A stretch of DNA of 64,000 nt from Lottia gigantea (taxonomy: Eukaryota; Mollusca; Gastropoda; Lottiidae), in contig NW_008708943.1 in assembly GCF_000327385.1 (NCBI RefSeq), positions 2,640,741 through 2,704,740 on the forward strand, given 5' to 3'. The position numbers and the translations under genes are program-made. The notes below the pieces were generated by a model that ran no database searches, was not told the DNA's origin, and saw only the letters and a list, made by a program, of their open reading frames with translations. This document shows positions 32,801 to 47,311 of the stretch, piece by piece (positions within the stretch are counted from its first letter, which is position 1; each line of letters starts with the position of its first letter).

Positions 32801-35800
32801 GTAAAAAAAAATAATATAAAAATTGTATTTTAGTATTAATTTTGTTTTAATCCATATTTAGTAAAATTTCGTAATTTTAAAAGAAAACGATAATCTAAAA
32901 TCAGTTTAGTGATTGACCAATCCGATAGCCGAAACTAAAGAGAATCACAACCCTGAAATATTCTGTACATTATTAACATAAGTTCCCAGGTTTCAAATAT
33001 AAAGAGTCCAATCAATTTCGCGAAGGGCATGTGTGTCACTATAATAAAAAATATATTTACATTACATTTCGAATAAATTATAAATCATGAGACAACTGTA
33101 AAATTAATAATTATAGTCTACCTTTCCCACAGATATTAATAATATTATTCTATAAAATGAGATAAATGCAATATGCCATATGATAAAAAATGACAAGTTT
33201 TAGGTTTCATTGCTAGCGGTTTTATAGTAATATAATTATCCACCAATATTAGATGATTATGTTCTGTTATCATAGGGAGACATCAATATAGATACAGGTT
33301 TATAATCTTCTAGACTTTATCTGTTCATCACAACAGATTTATTCTATTATCTCTGTCTAGACTCACTACACAATTATACTCCTTCATCAGTTAAATGACC
33401 TGCAATATGTTTTGTTTTACTGTACTGTACATGCATTTTGCATCATTAATGTATGTTCGATATTGAGTGGTTTTTAAAGAAAATTCTATACGAATCATAA
33501 GGAAAGCCAAAGTCCAAGAGACGTCAAAATTAACAGCTATTTGGAATCATCTATGAAAACCCTCATATTTACAGCCGATATGAAAAGGGCTATTTGCTAC
33601 TAATCTGACTTAAAAGCTACAGAAATATATGGAGTAATTGATATATTTTGAAATAAACTTCTAGGAAGGCTTCGTGCTGCCATCGGTTATTGACCTGCAC
33701 TACATTTTAATTCCATTAAAAAGGTAATGCACCCGTATAATTTAATCCATAACAGCAATTTACACTACAATAAATCCTGGCCTCAGTTATAATCAAGGTA
33801 ATAGATCGTAATTGGTAATTTGATATCAGATTGAATATCAACACCTGTAATCTTGTCTCTTCGGTTACTTCCCTTTGTTTCAAATCTGACTGATAAATAT
33901 CGGACCAGAGAAAGATATTCAGATCATCAGAGTGTGAGGCACAGGACAGAAATTCTTTTATTTATGGGAGTTGGATACGAACACAAAACACTTTAAACGA
34001 TTACTGCGAATTCTGTTTTACGCAGCCAGTATATTTATGTACTCGCCAGAAGCAACTAACGTCAAGGTTACCAACGCAATCGTTAATTTACATTGGTGAT
34101 CAAGAAGGACACAAGCAGAATAGTGCAGTCGGTTGAATGTTTGATTGTTGTCTGCTTGGTGACAAGGAACCGCTGATTGAACCGTTTGATCAATATCTCA
34201 TTCCTACGACTAGTTTTCTTTACATGGTTCAGCCGAAGTCGGAGCTCCAATCCGTCTCATTAAATTCGATGTCCAATGTATTTGAAAGTACATGTAATCT
34301 TTATCTCAGATTAATTTGTTCTTCTGAAATTGGTTTACATGTTTATTACGTATATTTATTATAAGCTTATTCCGTTTTTTCTTTAAATCAGATTACTGTC
34401 CAATTGTCCAATATTGGTACACCTCAGCTAATCTGTAAAACACATGTGTTTGTGCGTTCAGGTGAAAAGAATTATTGACTGGTTAGGTGATGAGCATATC
34501 AAAATCGGATCAAGAATTATCAATAGAGGGGATGATATCCGCCCTGCCACAAGTTTAGTGTCAACACACAATGCCTGTCAATAGTTAATAACATATTTGT
34601 TACGATATAATTACTTTGTAGAATACCTCATTTTTCATCCTTAATTTACTTTAACCATCCCCTTCTGATACAGGGTCATCCCCTCTGAATATAGGGTTGT
34701 TACTCATTAAGGTGTAATTTTACACGGTTACACGCCCCTGATGGTTTACGCCACACGACCTACCTGTTTTACAAACATATGACAACAGGTGATATATTGT
34801 TTTTTTACACTTTTTTTTATCTTCAAGTTATATCTTCATTGCCGACACTGATCAGATTTTGTGTTACTCCAATAAAATGTTTCCAGAGCCCCTGTGACCA
34901 TTAGTTAGTTCGAATTCGTTTATTAAAAAACTATGGTACGACAAAGCATTCTCCATTTTCTTTCAATTCATAATTAAGAAGCATTTCTCTTACATTCATA
35001 ATTTTTCATCTGGTTTTCATAAGTATGGTAGGTATCGTTTAAGGTTTACCCCTTTTTCTTTATGTGCGTGTTTGGTGTCTTTTTTTTAATAATTTATTGT
35101 AAAACTATTTTTAATCAACCGCAATTAATGTCCATATACCACTGTGTATATAGCTTCAGCACGTGTTGGTTCACATGCTGTGGTCATTACTTACTCATTT
35201 ATTATCACTCTACAAGATGTTACCTTGTTAACCTCCTAGGGGGTCTGTAGGGGTGAAATATTAATGTTTGAATATTTATGAGTTTATGTGATTTTAATAT
35301 GATACCTTTTCTCACCTCTTATTGTTTTCTGACAGTGCATGTAAATACCCGACAGGTTATGATAAAATCTGATTAAAATGATTACATTTTTTTTTTCATT
35401 TTTTTTAGCTACTCGATTATAGCAATGTTGGTTTGTGTGGAATTAATACAGTTTATATCATCATATTACAAATTCTATGGTTTGTTTATGTTTCATTCTT
35501 TGAATCACCTTTGCTGAAAAAATTATGTTCGATATTTCCAATAAGTGATTGTCTAGTAGAGTAAAAATGCAGCGACTTTAATAAAAAAAAATTCAACCTC
35601 GTTATAAGCGTAATTGTCAACATCTAACTACTGACCAATTTATGTACCAGTCAATTTTCAATTGAAATAATTGTTTTAAACTCTCTGTCAACACCGTTTC
35701 AGGTAATGTTCTGAACAATATGAAATTGTCATTTAAAAGTCTCGCATTGTTTTACAATTCATTTCGTTTGATATATAGCAATTGCGGTAAGTAACAGATG

Positions 35801-38800
35801 GAATATATCACAAGGCCGCTTAAAAAATCATGTAAAATAGAATGATAACCACAATGACTGTAAATAAAGAAATATATATTGTATTACGCCATGTTCTGTA
35901 GACACAAAAACTAGTGTATTGCCTTTGATACAAGACTTTAAGCAATAAATCGTGTTTATTTCCTGATAGAAACAGGACTCTCGAGATATTATTCCATCTG
36001 CACCATTCTCATTAGAAGATTTTATCTTTTTCAATAATCATTTTAATTCAGCTTCTATTTGCTTATTTTACTCAAGGGAGTTAATCTAATTATCTTAAGG
36101 GAGATAACCGAGCTTCAAGACATCGTCAGTAGATGGCACCATTAAAAATTAAAAGCGGGTTATTAGACTGAATTAGTTTCATTACGCCGAACATTAAAAA
36201 TGATTAAGCCACTCGTCTCGCTGTAATGACTCGCTTACATATTAAATATGATTTTACTTTTGAGAGTTTTTTTTTAGTTTACGTGTTGCATTTCTACTTT
36301 AGTTTGACTGGCAACCCCTTTCGGTGTGCAATGACAGGTATTTGGTCAGAATCTTGTCAGAATCTTGTTCAGTTTCAAACCGTTTTTCGCATCTTTGACT
36401 TGCACAGCTATACATACACAATAAGCATTTTGTGACGACACGATTAGATTCTTTTATTATGCACCTTTTGAGTATACTAAGTTGAATAAATCTTTAATTC
36501 TCACACCTCAATAATACACCCAATTTACCTTTGTTAATAAATAATCATTGCGCTTGACATATACACAACAGTGCGTTTGGAATTAGAAGAGAGAAATGAA
36601 ATGAAATTCTTGGAAGTCAGTGACATAATGTGATATTGCGTGAATCTGAACATCGACTGCATTGATTTGCACTAAATATCATATATTACACATTCCATAC
36701 ATACGTTAAATTCTTATATACAGCATGTGCAGACGACATTGATTGATTATGCAGACGACATACTTTCCCGCCAAAATTAAAGGACGTTGACATAGGCTAC
36801 TAGGAAGGTGTGGCCATTTCCTTTTGCCTGAGTCAATCAGTCAACTAAAAAACATATATGACCGGTTCAATTTTTATTATGTTTTGTTACGTGACGTACA
36901 TAAATTTAAATAAAAAGTTAAACTGAAATGATTTTTTTTTATCCAATAACATAAAAGCAAATAAAAATATAAATTCCTAGCAGTCTAGTACAATATAGAA
37001 CAGGAAACCTCTCTTGAAACGCGCACATCAAACAACATCTTTCTCTCTGACAAAGAGACAAATATAGTAAAAGATTTTAGTAGGCCAGTCGCTCCATTTT
37101 TATCCCCCTCTTTCTGTCAATACATGCCTTCCTCCAAACAGACACCAATTTAATAGCACCGAAAGCTTCTCTGTCTTCTGTTATTCAGAAGCCATCTTAA
37201 AATCACACCTGGGATTTGATGTCACTTCCGTTTTAGCGAGCTGAGCTGTGATGTCGCCCCGTTTAAACGTGAAAAAGAGGTACAGTGTAATCGACAACAA
37301 CAAGGAGAGTAAATTGCAATGTAACGGTATGAAATAATGTATTGTTCCATCAGAATGTTTCCCCAATAGCAATCTTTGGTCAGCATGATTCTGAAAGCTA
37401 CATGGCTAATTCCAAATAGCATTGAAGTTTCTAACAGTACCATAAAAAAATACGCAACTAGCTGATATATTGTTCTTTTATATCAAGAAATGGTGTGAAT
37501 TATTAGATATCGGAAAACCAAGCCAGTGATGGTTATATATTATGAACATAGTCAAGCATAATCAAAGCTACTACATCTTTAACTTCCTGAAAGTACAAAA
37601 TAACTACATGTTAGACTACTATAAGTTTAATCAAATAGAATTATTAAGGAGTGGTCTGAAATACACCATTCGTTTCCTCGTTAATGTAGGCTGATATCAA
37701 TTATTCTAGATCCACAGATAAGGAATTACGTAAGATGTATTTATAGATATTACTAACATCTCATTTGAATCACCTGGTGACCTAGTTTTACCTGTAACTT
37801 GACATAATTCTAAGGTAAGAAAGGTGATATATTGACGTGATTGCTGTTACATTATTTAACTATATTCTACAATCTCGTTAATTTCCGTCGGGTTAAATGA
37901 GCCTCGACCAACATCACGAATAAATCACAGTGAATGTTATCTGACTGGCACCGTTAATAGGCTAAAAGGTTTAGATAAAGAGTAGACTAGAACTTCAATT
38001 GCTCCAAGATAGGGTGGATTAAGAAAAAATGCGACTATGAGTATGTTGAGATATTTAACCCAAGGCGAAGCAAACTTTACAAGTGTCTTTTGTATTCAGA
38101 TGAAGTATTATAAATCCATCCTTTGATTCATCTTGGATCTGAGACCGGCACCGTTAATAAAGTGAACCTGTTGATAGAGGGAGGGGCGGCCGCGTACACT
38201 TCGTACATTGAAAATCAAGTAAGTGTTAAACCAGAGCTTCGAAACTAAAGCCTGCACAAAACACAAGTTAAATTATGAAAACAGTAGGGTGTCCAATCTC
38301 GCTATTAAAAATAACGGGATTTTATTGACCAGTCGACACCTTTGATGGCCACAATGAATAAATTTAGTAGTAAAATGACTATGTTAAAGTAAACAGGTGT
38401 CCACTTGGATTAAAAGATCTCCATTTAATTTCCATCCTAAAACAGATCATGTTTCACAACTTCAAAGGTTCCGTACAATACTTAAACTTCCGTATTTATT
38501 TCACATAAAACTTCGAAACGAAACATTGATCATTATAATTAGAAAGTTGACGGATATCAAAATAAGTGTGAAACTTTCACAAGTTATTATTAATGCTTCC
38601 ATTTAACATGCTTTTCCGTAATTATTGGTCCAAGGAGGAGTTGTTTCCCTTGGGGATAAATTGCCGCTAAAACATAAACATGTTTATAATTATGACGTTT
38701 TTTAACGTCACTTCTAATATGGCGTCATACTGTGTCAATCTGTTGCCCTAATAGCACGTGGTGAGTAGATCGCACCATGAAATAAAGGGAGATAATTTGT

Positions 38801-41800
38801 GGTTAATTTGAACACTGGGAAGGATGAAAATCATCAAAGGTCGTTAAAACCTGCCTAGACGCTCCATATCTGTAATTAATTCTGGTGTATTGTCATTATG
38901 TATGAAATGTTGTGATCAGGGTGAGAAGCTGGGGATTTGTTGTACAATTCAAGTTGAAATTATCGTGTCAGGGGGTCGAGTCCAGTAAAAAACAAAAGCT
39001 GTGTTGTTGATATCGTACTATAATTGGTTGTGACCTCTAGTGCCTTGAATGAGTCTAGTGAATCATCCTGTCTTGAGATGATTGGCCCCATGCTGAGCGC
39101 CATTTAGTCTATAAGGATATGATTTACTGTTAGATGTCTTTGCTTAGATATTGTGTAGAAAACAAAGGCCGTTGTCAAATTCCATATATACACCAATAGC
39201 TGGTGTATTTTTGGACACTGTATTCTGTAACTATACCGAGATTCTACTCCGTAGTTAATTGTAATCAGGTGTGGCCTTATACGAACAAAAGAGATAAAAA
39301 CCTAATATTTTCCTTTAAGATATGTTTAAAATAATCACATCTACAAATCATATTGAATAAATAGAGGCTTGGAGATACCGTTAAAGATTTCAGACAATGG
39401 ACAAGTGAAAATGGCACGTGTGCGCGTTTAAATATTTGCTGTAATCTTTTAACCCCTTTAGTACCACAAACTTAACCCTTAAGCAACCAAACATTAACCC
39501 TTAAACATTCAATCTTTAACCTGTCCATTGTCACGTTATGGACACTAACTGACCACCACGCGCAACGCACGAGCTATTTCCCACGCCCATTGTTTACCTG
39601 TGCTCGTAGCGTGCATTTCTTCTTTAATCCTGGTTTATCCCCCTTGTTTATTTATTTATATTAACATGTAAACAATCAGTCTATAGTTATGTTGACTAAT
39701 CAGGTGTCAATATGATATTTTCAGTTCTGTATATTGAATTATATAAACTGTACAATGCTTGCCTTTCATTATCGGTAAATATTCAAACATCATTGATGTT
39801 TGCATGAACAGGTAGACTCTATTGATAGGAAACTGAAGAACTCAACAGAATATAAGGCATCTGCACTCTTACTTGAAGCAGGGTGCATAAAGAATGGGTC
39901 CATAATAGGAATCTTTTTTGTGCTCGAGAATATATACAATTACCAACAAACAAAATAAACATGTATTGGAGATCAACAAGTCGAATATCATATTTTATGG
40001 ATTTTCGAAACACTTTTTGAGTTTCAATTGGACCTTTTGTCCTCTTTATAAAATCTGTGTTACTCGGGTATATTTTGATAAAAGACCGGTGTTACTGTGG
40101 AAACTTTTCAACTGCAGTTAAAAAGCCACGGGGTTCAGTCTGTTTCCTTTCCCGGTACAGTCTTGTCCTGTTCCGTTTCTAGCTTTTTATATAGATACAA
40201 CATCATTGTTTCAAAGGACTTTTGACTGATTTAGAATTGATGCTATTTATTTTGAGTCTATATATGGTGATTACAGTATTTAACACTATAAATTGATAAG
40301 AAATGACCCTCTGTATTGAGGAAATCCTAACAAGCTTATCTCCCAATATCATCTTTTTGATACATATAAAAGCACTTTTAACGCCGGACACTAATCTGCA
40401 ATAAATATCATGAGCTTTGTACATTTTTGACAATAGACAGTGTCGAATAGAATACAAAGGAAATGGCTCGTGTAAAGTTTTGAGAAGAATGTTTTTGATA
40501 GCATCCTTTGAGGTTTGTTGGTGGGTTATCAAAGCTTCAAACGCATGTAGTAATATAATGTGTATAATACTATATAGTATTTTAGTGTAGTGATTCTCAC
40601 GGGGTAGTTATGAAGATCAGTTATGGATTTTGAAGGGTGTAACAGTTCGAAATTGGAATTTTTCTTTATGAATTTTTCACTTACGTGAATTGAAATCGTA
40701 CAATGGCAGATTTTCTTTAATCTTACATTTTAGGCCTGAATGAACTCCATCACTAACAGTGGAAACCGACTAAACAAAAAAAACGGAACCAACAAATTCT
40801 GGCCGGACTACAAGTTAGTTGACTTGTCGACGAGTTATCACGGAACATGATTGGTCCCATGATTGGGCATGGTCAAATATGAAATTTGATAACATTGAAT
40901 TAATCAAAGTTTGAACAAGGTCCTAACAGTATATATTCCGGACAGAGGTGACCGATTGATTTAAACAGAAAACACCGTAAGCAACTTTGACTGGCGGGAT
41001 TTCCTGCTGGGACTGACCAACATTGGTTTGAATGATTAAATATGAATTATATTTGTCAGACGGAGTCCCTGGGGTGACGAGATGGACACCTATATTCCTA
41101 GATTAAGAATTATGACCAATAAATTAACTATGTCCCACGCTAATTAGTGATAAGGCGATTAATTGCTGATGACCTAGATAATTATTGGTCACTTCCGGTC
41201 TCTTCTGTGGCTTCTGGAATCGTATGCTGGTCATTAAAGGAGCATGATATTTTCTTTCTTACATCTTATTTAACTTGTTGTGAAAAAAAGCTTTTAGATT
41301 ATTGCTCATTCGTTCCTTAAAATATAATTATTAATCATATTCCTGTCAACGTTAATTCTGTGTAAATGATTGATGCAAATGCCAAATGAAAGCATGTTTT
41401 TGAGCATCTATTCAGATTCGCTTTTCAGATATCGTATATTGCTATAATCAAATTTAGAAGCAAGTGAGCGAGGATCAGTTTTATATTTGAGATAGATTAC
41501 TGCCAGATATTGTTTATAACCATAATAAATTCGCTTTACGTGTAGTAAATCATAATTCTATGCAATGTATGGAATCTCGGTAACCCAACACTTTGTTAAT
41601 GTCCCGCCCGATATATTTCAATAATGTATTAACTGCCCACCTGGGAATCTTTTTGAGAGATTATCATTGTGCGAAATTATGAAATATATCATATGGTCAA
41701 TAATAATGACCATTAGCCTACATCACATACTGCTTAATCTCGACCTCTATTGACCTCTGATCATTATTTCTGATTAATGTTATATAAATTAGCGGATTAT

Positions 41801-44090
41801 TCATTCTACTGACCTACTGACGAATGTCTTCAGCCCGTTATTCAATTTACCGTTACAAATTAGATACTGTAGATACAGTTTAAAACTAAATTGCTTATAT
41901 TGGTATTTGTATTGGCGACTTCTCAATCCATTGACCCGATATTCTGGTTTAAAATGGACAATTTATTTCCTTTGATGCTAATGAATCATATCAATTATAT
42001 TTGTTTTTCTGGTTATTTATTAGTAAATTCTAGTACTCAATACATGGCCATTTCAATATACAAGTAGTTTGATAATATAATATTAAGCCGAACTATGGAT
42101 TGTCTTCAATACTGTATAAGATTTGATATATCATATTTACAACATACTGTCAACTTTTTCAATGGAATCGCAGTAAACATCGTGAAAATGATAAATGATT
42201 GTTCTGATATTCTTTATGTCTTACGTCATGAAATATGATTGCCGAATATATCACTCGAATCTGGCGTGAAATTTGGGTTATAAATTCATCTTGGATTTTA
42301 ATTATTAATTGTTATGTTTTTTTTTTATTTTCTGAGTATTATGTGAAGTCATTTTAGCCCTGGCGATGGAAAGATTATTAGTCCTTACAAATGTTGCCGT
42401 GTGTTGAAAATTGTCCCAAACTTGTGGATACAGGATTCGGTACTCAATGTATCGTAATTGCAGCTACCTTTATCACTTTTTGAAATTAAAATTCGACTTC
42501 GGGCTATGATGCACTATGGTAGACACATACTAAGATAGTGTCATCATGCAATCCGGTATTGTGGTCAAACAGGGTCTGTTTTCTAATAAAGAGAAGTGAA
42601 TAAATTGCTTAAGTTGTTATTGAACCAACAGCTTATGTTGAATTTTATTACATCTGTTGTATAAATGTTAATATTTATCTGAAAATGACAATGTCTCACT
42701 ACTTTAAGATAAATATTGTTAGTAGGTTACTGGTCCTAAATCATTTTGATATATTTTCTGAAACGTTTGTTTGAGGCCTAGTATCCGACATACATTTTTA
42801 TTATGAGGAATTGTTCAATGTTAAATTAACCATGTTAATGTCCATAATAATGAGTTATGACAGACTGCTAATTACTTTTCTTTGGCTTCAATTCTAACGA
42901 TTACTTGTAGTTGAAGCTTATCCAATTTAATTATGAGAACTGTATAATAGTTAGGCAATTGGAATGATAAATTCTATTTATTTAGCCCACTGACTTCTTT
43001 CTTGAATTGTATTAAATAATGGTATAAAAGTAATATAGGTCAGTTCCCAAGATATTACAAGTCAATCGCAGAAAAATACCTGGGTTTGGTTTCTCAAAAA
43101 TGCCTAAGATAAACATTTCAATGCAATTTGCATACACAACGAAAAAAGTGCAGACGATGGAGTGATGAAGCACAATCTTCTTTCAATATGTTTCACAACT
43201 GTTTTAGGAAACGTTTAAGATCGGTATATTTGGGAAAGTCAATTCTGCAATTTATAAGGATTTTCTTAGAAACGACTTTTCTTAGAGACTCCAAAATTGT
43301 GACGGTGATACCACAAGATAAATTATGTCACATTTGCAATATCTATAAAAGCTAAGTTAATTTGGCTACATAATGCACTCTGTAACCACCGTAAATAATA
43401 AATACAGAAGTTATTTGTCTGAATATAAGGGCTACACAACTTGGAACTAAGGCAACAGGCTGACTTAATTTGAAATATTTGTAATTTCTTTATGATTAAA
43501 TCATCTTATTACATATCATGAGCTACTGACATACTTCTTTTTATTAGTTTTTATACGGTAATAAAAATAAATTGTTTATTACGTATTCGGTTATTAGGAA
43601 ATTAAACCAGAATCACTTAGACAATGTAAATATACAATTTTAGGCTATTTATGTTAAAGGCAAGCCTCATGATATTTTATTTTTTGATAATATGAAAGGT
43701 TTTAAATTTTTTTTCTTTTGACGTGGAATCCTTATAAATGGTGAGATTTGTGACGTCATCAGTAGCGTATGTCAGAAACGTTAGCCGCTATCTTTTACCT
43801 TTCATCAACTAAGAAAATTACAAATTTAAAATTATTCGAAAAGGGTTTTAAAGAGCACAAGGAAGACTTTTTCAGTGATACTATACACCCCACAAAATGA
43901 TTAAGGAAATATTTTGTAGACAAAGTTTTATTTATTGTATAAACGTTTTACATAAACTATTATAAATAATAAACGATACAAGACGAAAAGGTGTTAATAA
44001 AAAGACCAGCTTTCTGCCAAGTTCAATAAACATTGAAGTAATAATTATGATTTGTGATATTGATAAATAGATATAGAGTTTAATGTTATA
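29826..44090. other. Long non-coding stretch, nothing firm
   Basis: AT-rich sequence. A CpG-dense patch with two CACGTG boxes lies at about 32340-32420, and an E2F-like TTTCCCGCCAAAA at about 36764-36776. Open frames are short and carry no recognised motif. Confidence 0.35.
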
Positions 44091-44126
44091 GTAAACAGAG
44101 TAAACAGAGTAAACAGAGTAAACAGA
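44091..44126. repeat. 9-bp tandem repeat GTAAACAGA x4
   Basis: Four perfect units. Each contains the forkhead core GTAAACA, although a short simple repeat is explanation enough. Confidence 0.9.
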
Positions 44127-44526
44127 TATATCCATCATCTTACAGAGATGTTTTAATATTCACTTTTCGAAATAGGTGTCTTTCAGCTGGGAAGGCAATT
44201 ATTTAGACAATACAATACAATGGCATAGATAAAATGCAAAATACTTTTGTCGTGCAGGTTACAATTATTTCAATGTCATAGGCGTTTAATCATTTGATTT
44301 TTTTAGTTGATATATATCTGAAGAATGATGAACAATCTACACGTACTGCGACAATAAGTTTTCAGGCCACAATTGACATTTGTTATGCAGAAATTATAGA
44401 TTGATAACATTTGCATAGGAGATTGTGTGTGATGATGGGATAAAGTCAGGTCATGGACGTTTGCAAGTCACGAAGAGTTAACAGAGACTTTTAATAGAAT
44501 TATTGGCACGAGCTTAGATGAATCCG

Positions 44527-44542
44527 CCCCCCCCCCCCCCCC
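44527..44542. repeat. Poly(C) run of 16
   Basis: Uninterrupted run of C just before the 58-bp array. Runs like this are prone to length error in assembly and to G-quadruplex or i-motif formation. Confidence 0.95.
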
Positions 44543-44633
44543 ACGCCTCTCCCATTTTCATAAATTATTATAAATTGTAGGTTAAATTGTCCTATGATTA
44601 GAACTGCATGATGCCACTGCCAACATGCCACAT

Positions 44634-45453
44634 TCTCGTACTGCTCTATAATGTTAAAGACAATGTTGTTGCTATAAGGACAGACAGGGATCTCGTACTG
44701 CTCTATGATGGTACAAGACAATGTTGTTGCTATAAGGACAGACAGGGATCTCATACTGCTCTATGATGGTACAAGACAATGTTGTTGCTATAAGGACAGA
44801 CAGGGATCTCGTACTGCTCTATGATGGTACAAGACAATGTTGTTGCTATAAGGACAGACAGGGATCTCGTACTGCTCTATGATGGTACAAGACAATGTTG
44901 TTGCTATAAGGACAGGCAGGGATCTCGTACTGCTCTATAATGGTACAAGACAATGTTGTTGCTATAAGGACAGGCAGGGATCTCGTACTGCTCTATGATG
45001 GTACAAGACAATGTTGTTGCTATAAGGACAGACAGGGATCTCGTACTGCTCTATAATGGTACAAGACAATGTTGTTGCTATAAGGACAGACAGGGATCTC
45101 GTACTGCTCTATAATGGTACAATAATGTTAAAGACAATGTTGTTGCTATAAGGACAGACAGGGATCTCGTACTGCTCTATAATGGTACAAGACAATGTTG
45201 TTGCTTTAATGACAGACAGGGATCTCGTACTGCTCTATAATGGTACAAGACAATGTTGTTGCTATGATGACAGACAGGGATCTCGTACTGCTCTATAATG
45301 GTACAAGACAATGTTGTTGCTTTAAGGACAGACAGGGATCTCGTACTGCTCTATAATGGTACAAGACAATGTTGTTGCTATGATGACAGGCAGGGATCTC
45401 GTACTGCTCTATAATGTTAAAGACAATGTTGTTGCTATGATGACAGGCAGGGA
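44634..45453. repeat. 58-bp minisatellite, 14 units
   Basis: The unit begins TCTCGTACTGCTCTATGATG and continues through GGTACAAGACAATGTTGTTG to GACAGACAGGGA. There are 14 occurrences of the CTGCTCT core. Variant classes (TATAAGG versus TATGATG, GACAGAC versus GACAGGC) cluster along the array, and one unit near 45120 has a short insert. Confidence 0.95.
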
Positions 45454-45695
45454 TGGGCTGGTGCTAATAAAACAAATTGATAGCAAATACAAATTTATTT
45501 AACAAATATTGAAGCCAAGTTAATTCAAAATATCAGTATACAAAATTGGGAAGGCAAAAATATAGTTTTTTCTTATCTTTTCTATATTGTGGAATCATTT
45601 CAATCACATGACCTAATGAATGGTATTTCTAAATAATTTGGCGCGATCATGTGACCGGAAATACAATCGAGATATGCAAATTGTTTGGAATTGAG

Positions 45696-45753
45696 ATGAA
45701 TAATGCTCTAGACATGCACAGTGATGATGAAAAAGAGCAGGAAAAAGAAATGG
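45696..45753 (+). other. Candidate first coding exon, unassigned
   Basis: ATG followed by 19 codons reading MNNALDMHSDDEKEQEKEM and then a donor G|GTGAGAC (phase 1). About 40 bp upstream, TCATGTGA (45647-45654) abuts CCGGAA, a mix of MiT/TFE-type and ETS-type motifs. The acidic, charged peptide looks like an N-terminus but matches nothing I know, and no second exon was identified. Confidence 0.25.
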
Positions 45754-46108
45754 GTGAGACAGATATAAATTCAAATCGTTTTTGATTCAATGTCGGATGT
45801 TATTTTGAATAGTTCCCATTATATATATAATGCACGCCTTTGATTTGATGTTGAAATTGATTCTAATTAAAAGAAAAGATTTAGTCGAAAAATTACGTCA
45901 TATGATTTTTCAATTATTGTATTAAAACGTTTATCAAAAAATCACAAATCATGCTTGAAAAATGTAGGCGATTGTCATATGAGGTAGAAGAGTCTAAAAG
46001 CACTACATTCTAAATTGTGTTGCATAATTACTGACCAGGTACAATGAACAATCAATAATAATGCCTAATTACAAGCCAAATCAAAATTCAAACAAGGAAA
46101 GATAACTC

Positions 46109-46182
46109 ACTGGGGCCATAAACAAAACGCTTCCAATAAAACCGGAAGTGAAATTCCTTCTACGAGAAGTTTCCTTCCGGAA
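46109..46182 (-). promoter_or_regulatory. Candidate minus-strand promoter and first exon
   Basis: Two ETS-type sites (CTTCCGG near 46174-46180, and CACTTCCGGT at 46150-46141) and an inverted CCAAT box are followed by ATG GCC CCA (46119-46111) and a donor GTGAGT. The coding part would be three codons only. It is opposed to the candidate at 45696, so at most one is likely to be real as drawn. Confidence 0.2.
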
Positions 46183-46746
46183 ACAAAACCTAGTCATGTA
46201 TTTATTTTGTCAGTGAACAGTGTTCGATATACCGAACCAATTCGAATGAATGAATTTAATTCAAAATATTTGATTGTCTAACAGGTTGTTTAAATTGTAC
46301 AAAGTTGAAACGTAGAAAATAATGATAGCTATTTTTCAAAGTGGTACTAGTTTTTTTTTTTATAAAAATATCAAATATAGAAAATATGTCATTTGTTGAT
46401 TTATTTGTTATAAAATCAAAACATCATTTTATGATCCTAAGCAATTCTAATTCCATTCAAAATATTGTAAAAACATACACTCAATACCCTTAATACAAAA
46501 ACATCTCAATCATGTGCATTCAGGCTTGACAATCGTGACCAGATTACTTTGTAATCTTGACTACGGTAGACTGGATCAATAGCTTTTCAAAACTCAATTC
46601 GAACTAACAAGGCTGTACAAATGATAACAAATTTTTATGAAATATTTTTTGAATTTTTGGAAAACAAAAAAAACAGTCAGATTTTGTAATGTTTGGGATA
46701 TTTAACAAATAAACTTGTTTTTATACGATATATTTTTGATATATTT

Positions 46747-46909
46747 CTTAAAGGTAATGTCCCACGAACGTTTTGCAAACATAATTTCATACAATTCTAG
46801 TGTATGAAGATCTTGGCTGTTCCACCTTTTACTCTAGTATTAAACGACATTGTTCGTGAAATCATAAGTTATCAATTATGGATAATTTGTGTGGTATAGC
46901 TCCTTTAAG
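46747..46909. repeat. MITE-like element with CTTAAAGG ends
   Basis: CTTAAAGG at 46747 and CCTTTAAG at 46902-46909 form short terminal inverted repeats. Inside, CCCACGAAC is roughly mirrored by GTTCGTG. Small elements ending in similar motifs are common in molluscan genomes, as I recall. No target duplication was confirmed. Confidence 0.3.
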
Positions 46910-47061
46910 TTATCATTTTTAGAGTCGATATCCGAAACATTACAATATCTGTCATCAGGATCAATAATCCTTACAAATAATTCAACACAACCAGGGGCTC
47001 TATATACAATTATTATTATTATTATTAAACTCATGAAACAGAGTAACAAATAGGATTTCCT

Positions 47062-47311
47062 CCACACTTTCACATGTATAACAATAATTGAAAATAGTCA
47101 TTTAATAGCTTTTATATAGTTAGAGATAGAACTTTAATCTTTCTTTCCGGATATGTATAATCCCAATCAGGGTCTTCATCAATCATATCAAAAGGAATTC
47201 TTTAATCCAATGAGAAATTCGTCAGTTAAATTCGATCTCGATGTTCCGCATCATTCGGCATAAAACAAAGGACGAACAAATGTGACTAGTTTGCGACATG
47301 TGAAAGTGTGG
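47062..47311. repeat. Perfect 16-bp inverted repeat flanking about 220 bp
   Basis: CCACACTTTCACATGT (47062-47077) and ACATGTGAAAGTGTGG (47296-47311) are exact reverse complements. The enclosed segment has a short minus-strand frame reading FDMIDEDPDWDYTYPERK. To the left, an ATT microsatellite (47009-47027) after GGGCTCTATATAC looks like another retroposon-type tail. Confidence 0.5.

Noticed and set aside
37181-37443. Two minus-strand open frames beside an ETS-type CGGAAGTGAC and an AAGATGGC motif
   Set aside because: Promoter-like motifs are present, but the ATG is followed by a stop after four codons and no gene model results.
43128-43355. Open frame starting near HTQRKKCRRWSDEAQSSF
   Set aside because: The RRWSDEA stretch recalls proteins linked to transposable elements, but the rest does not hold up and I found no flanking structure.
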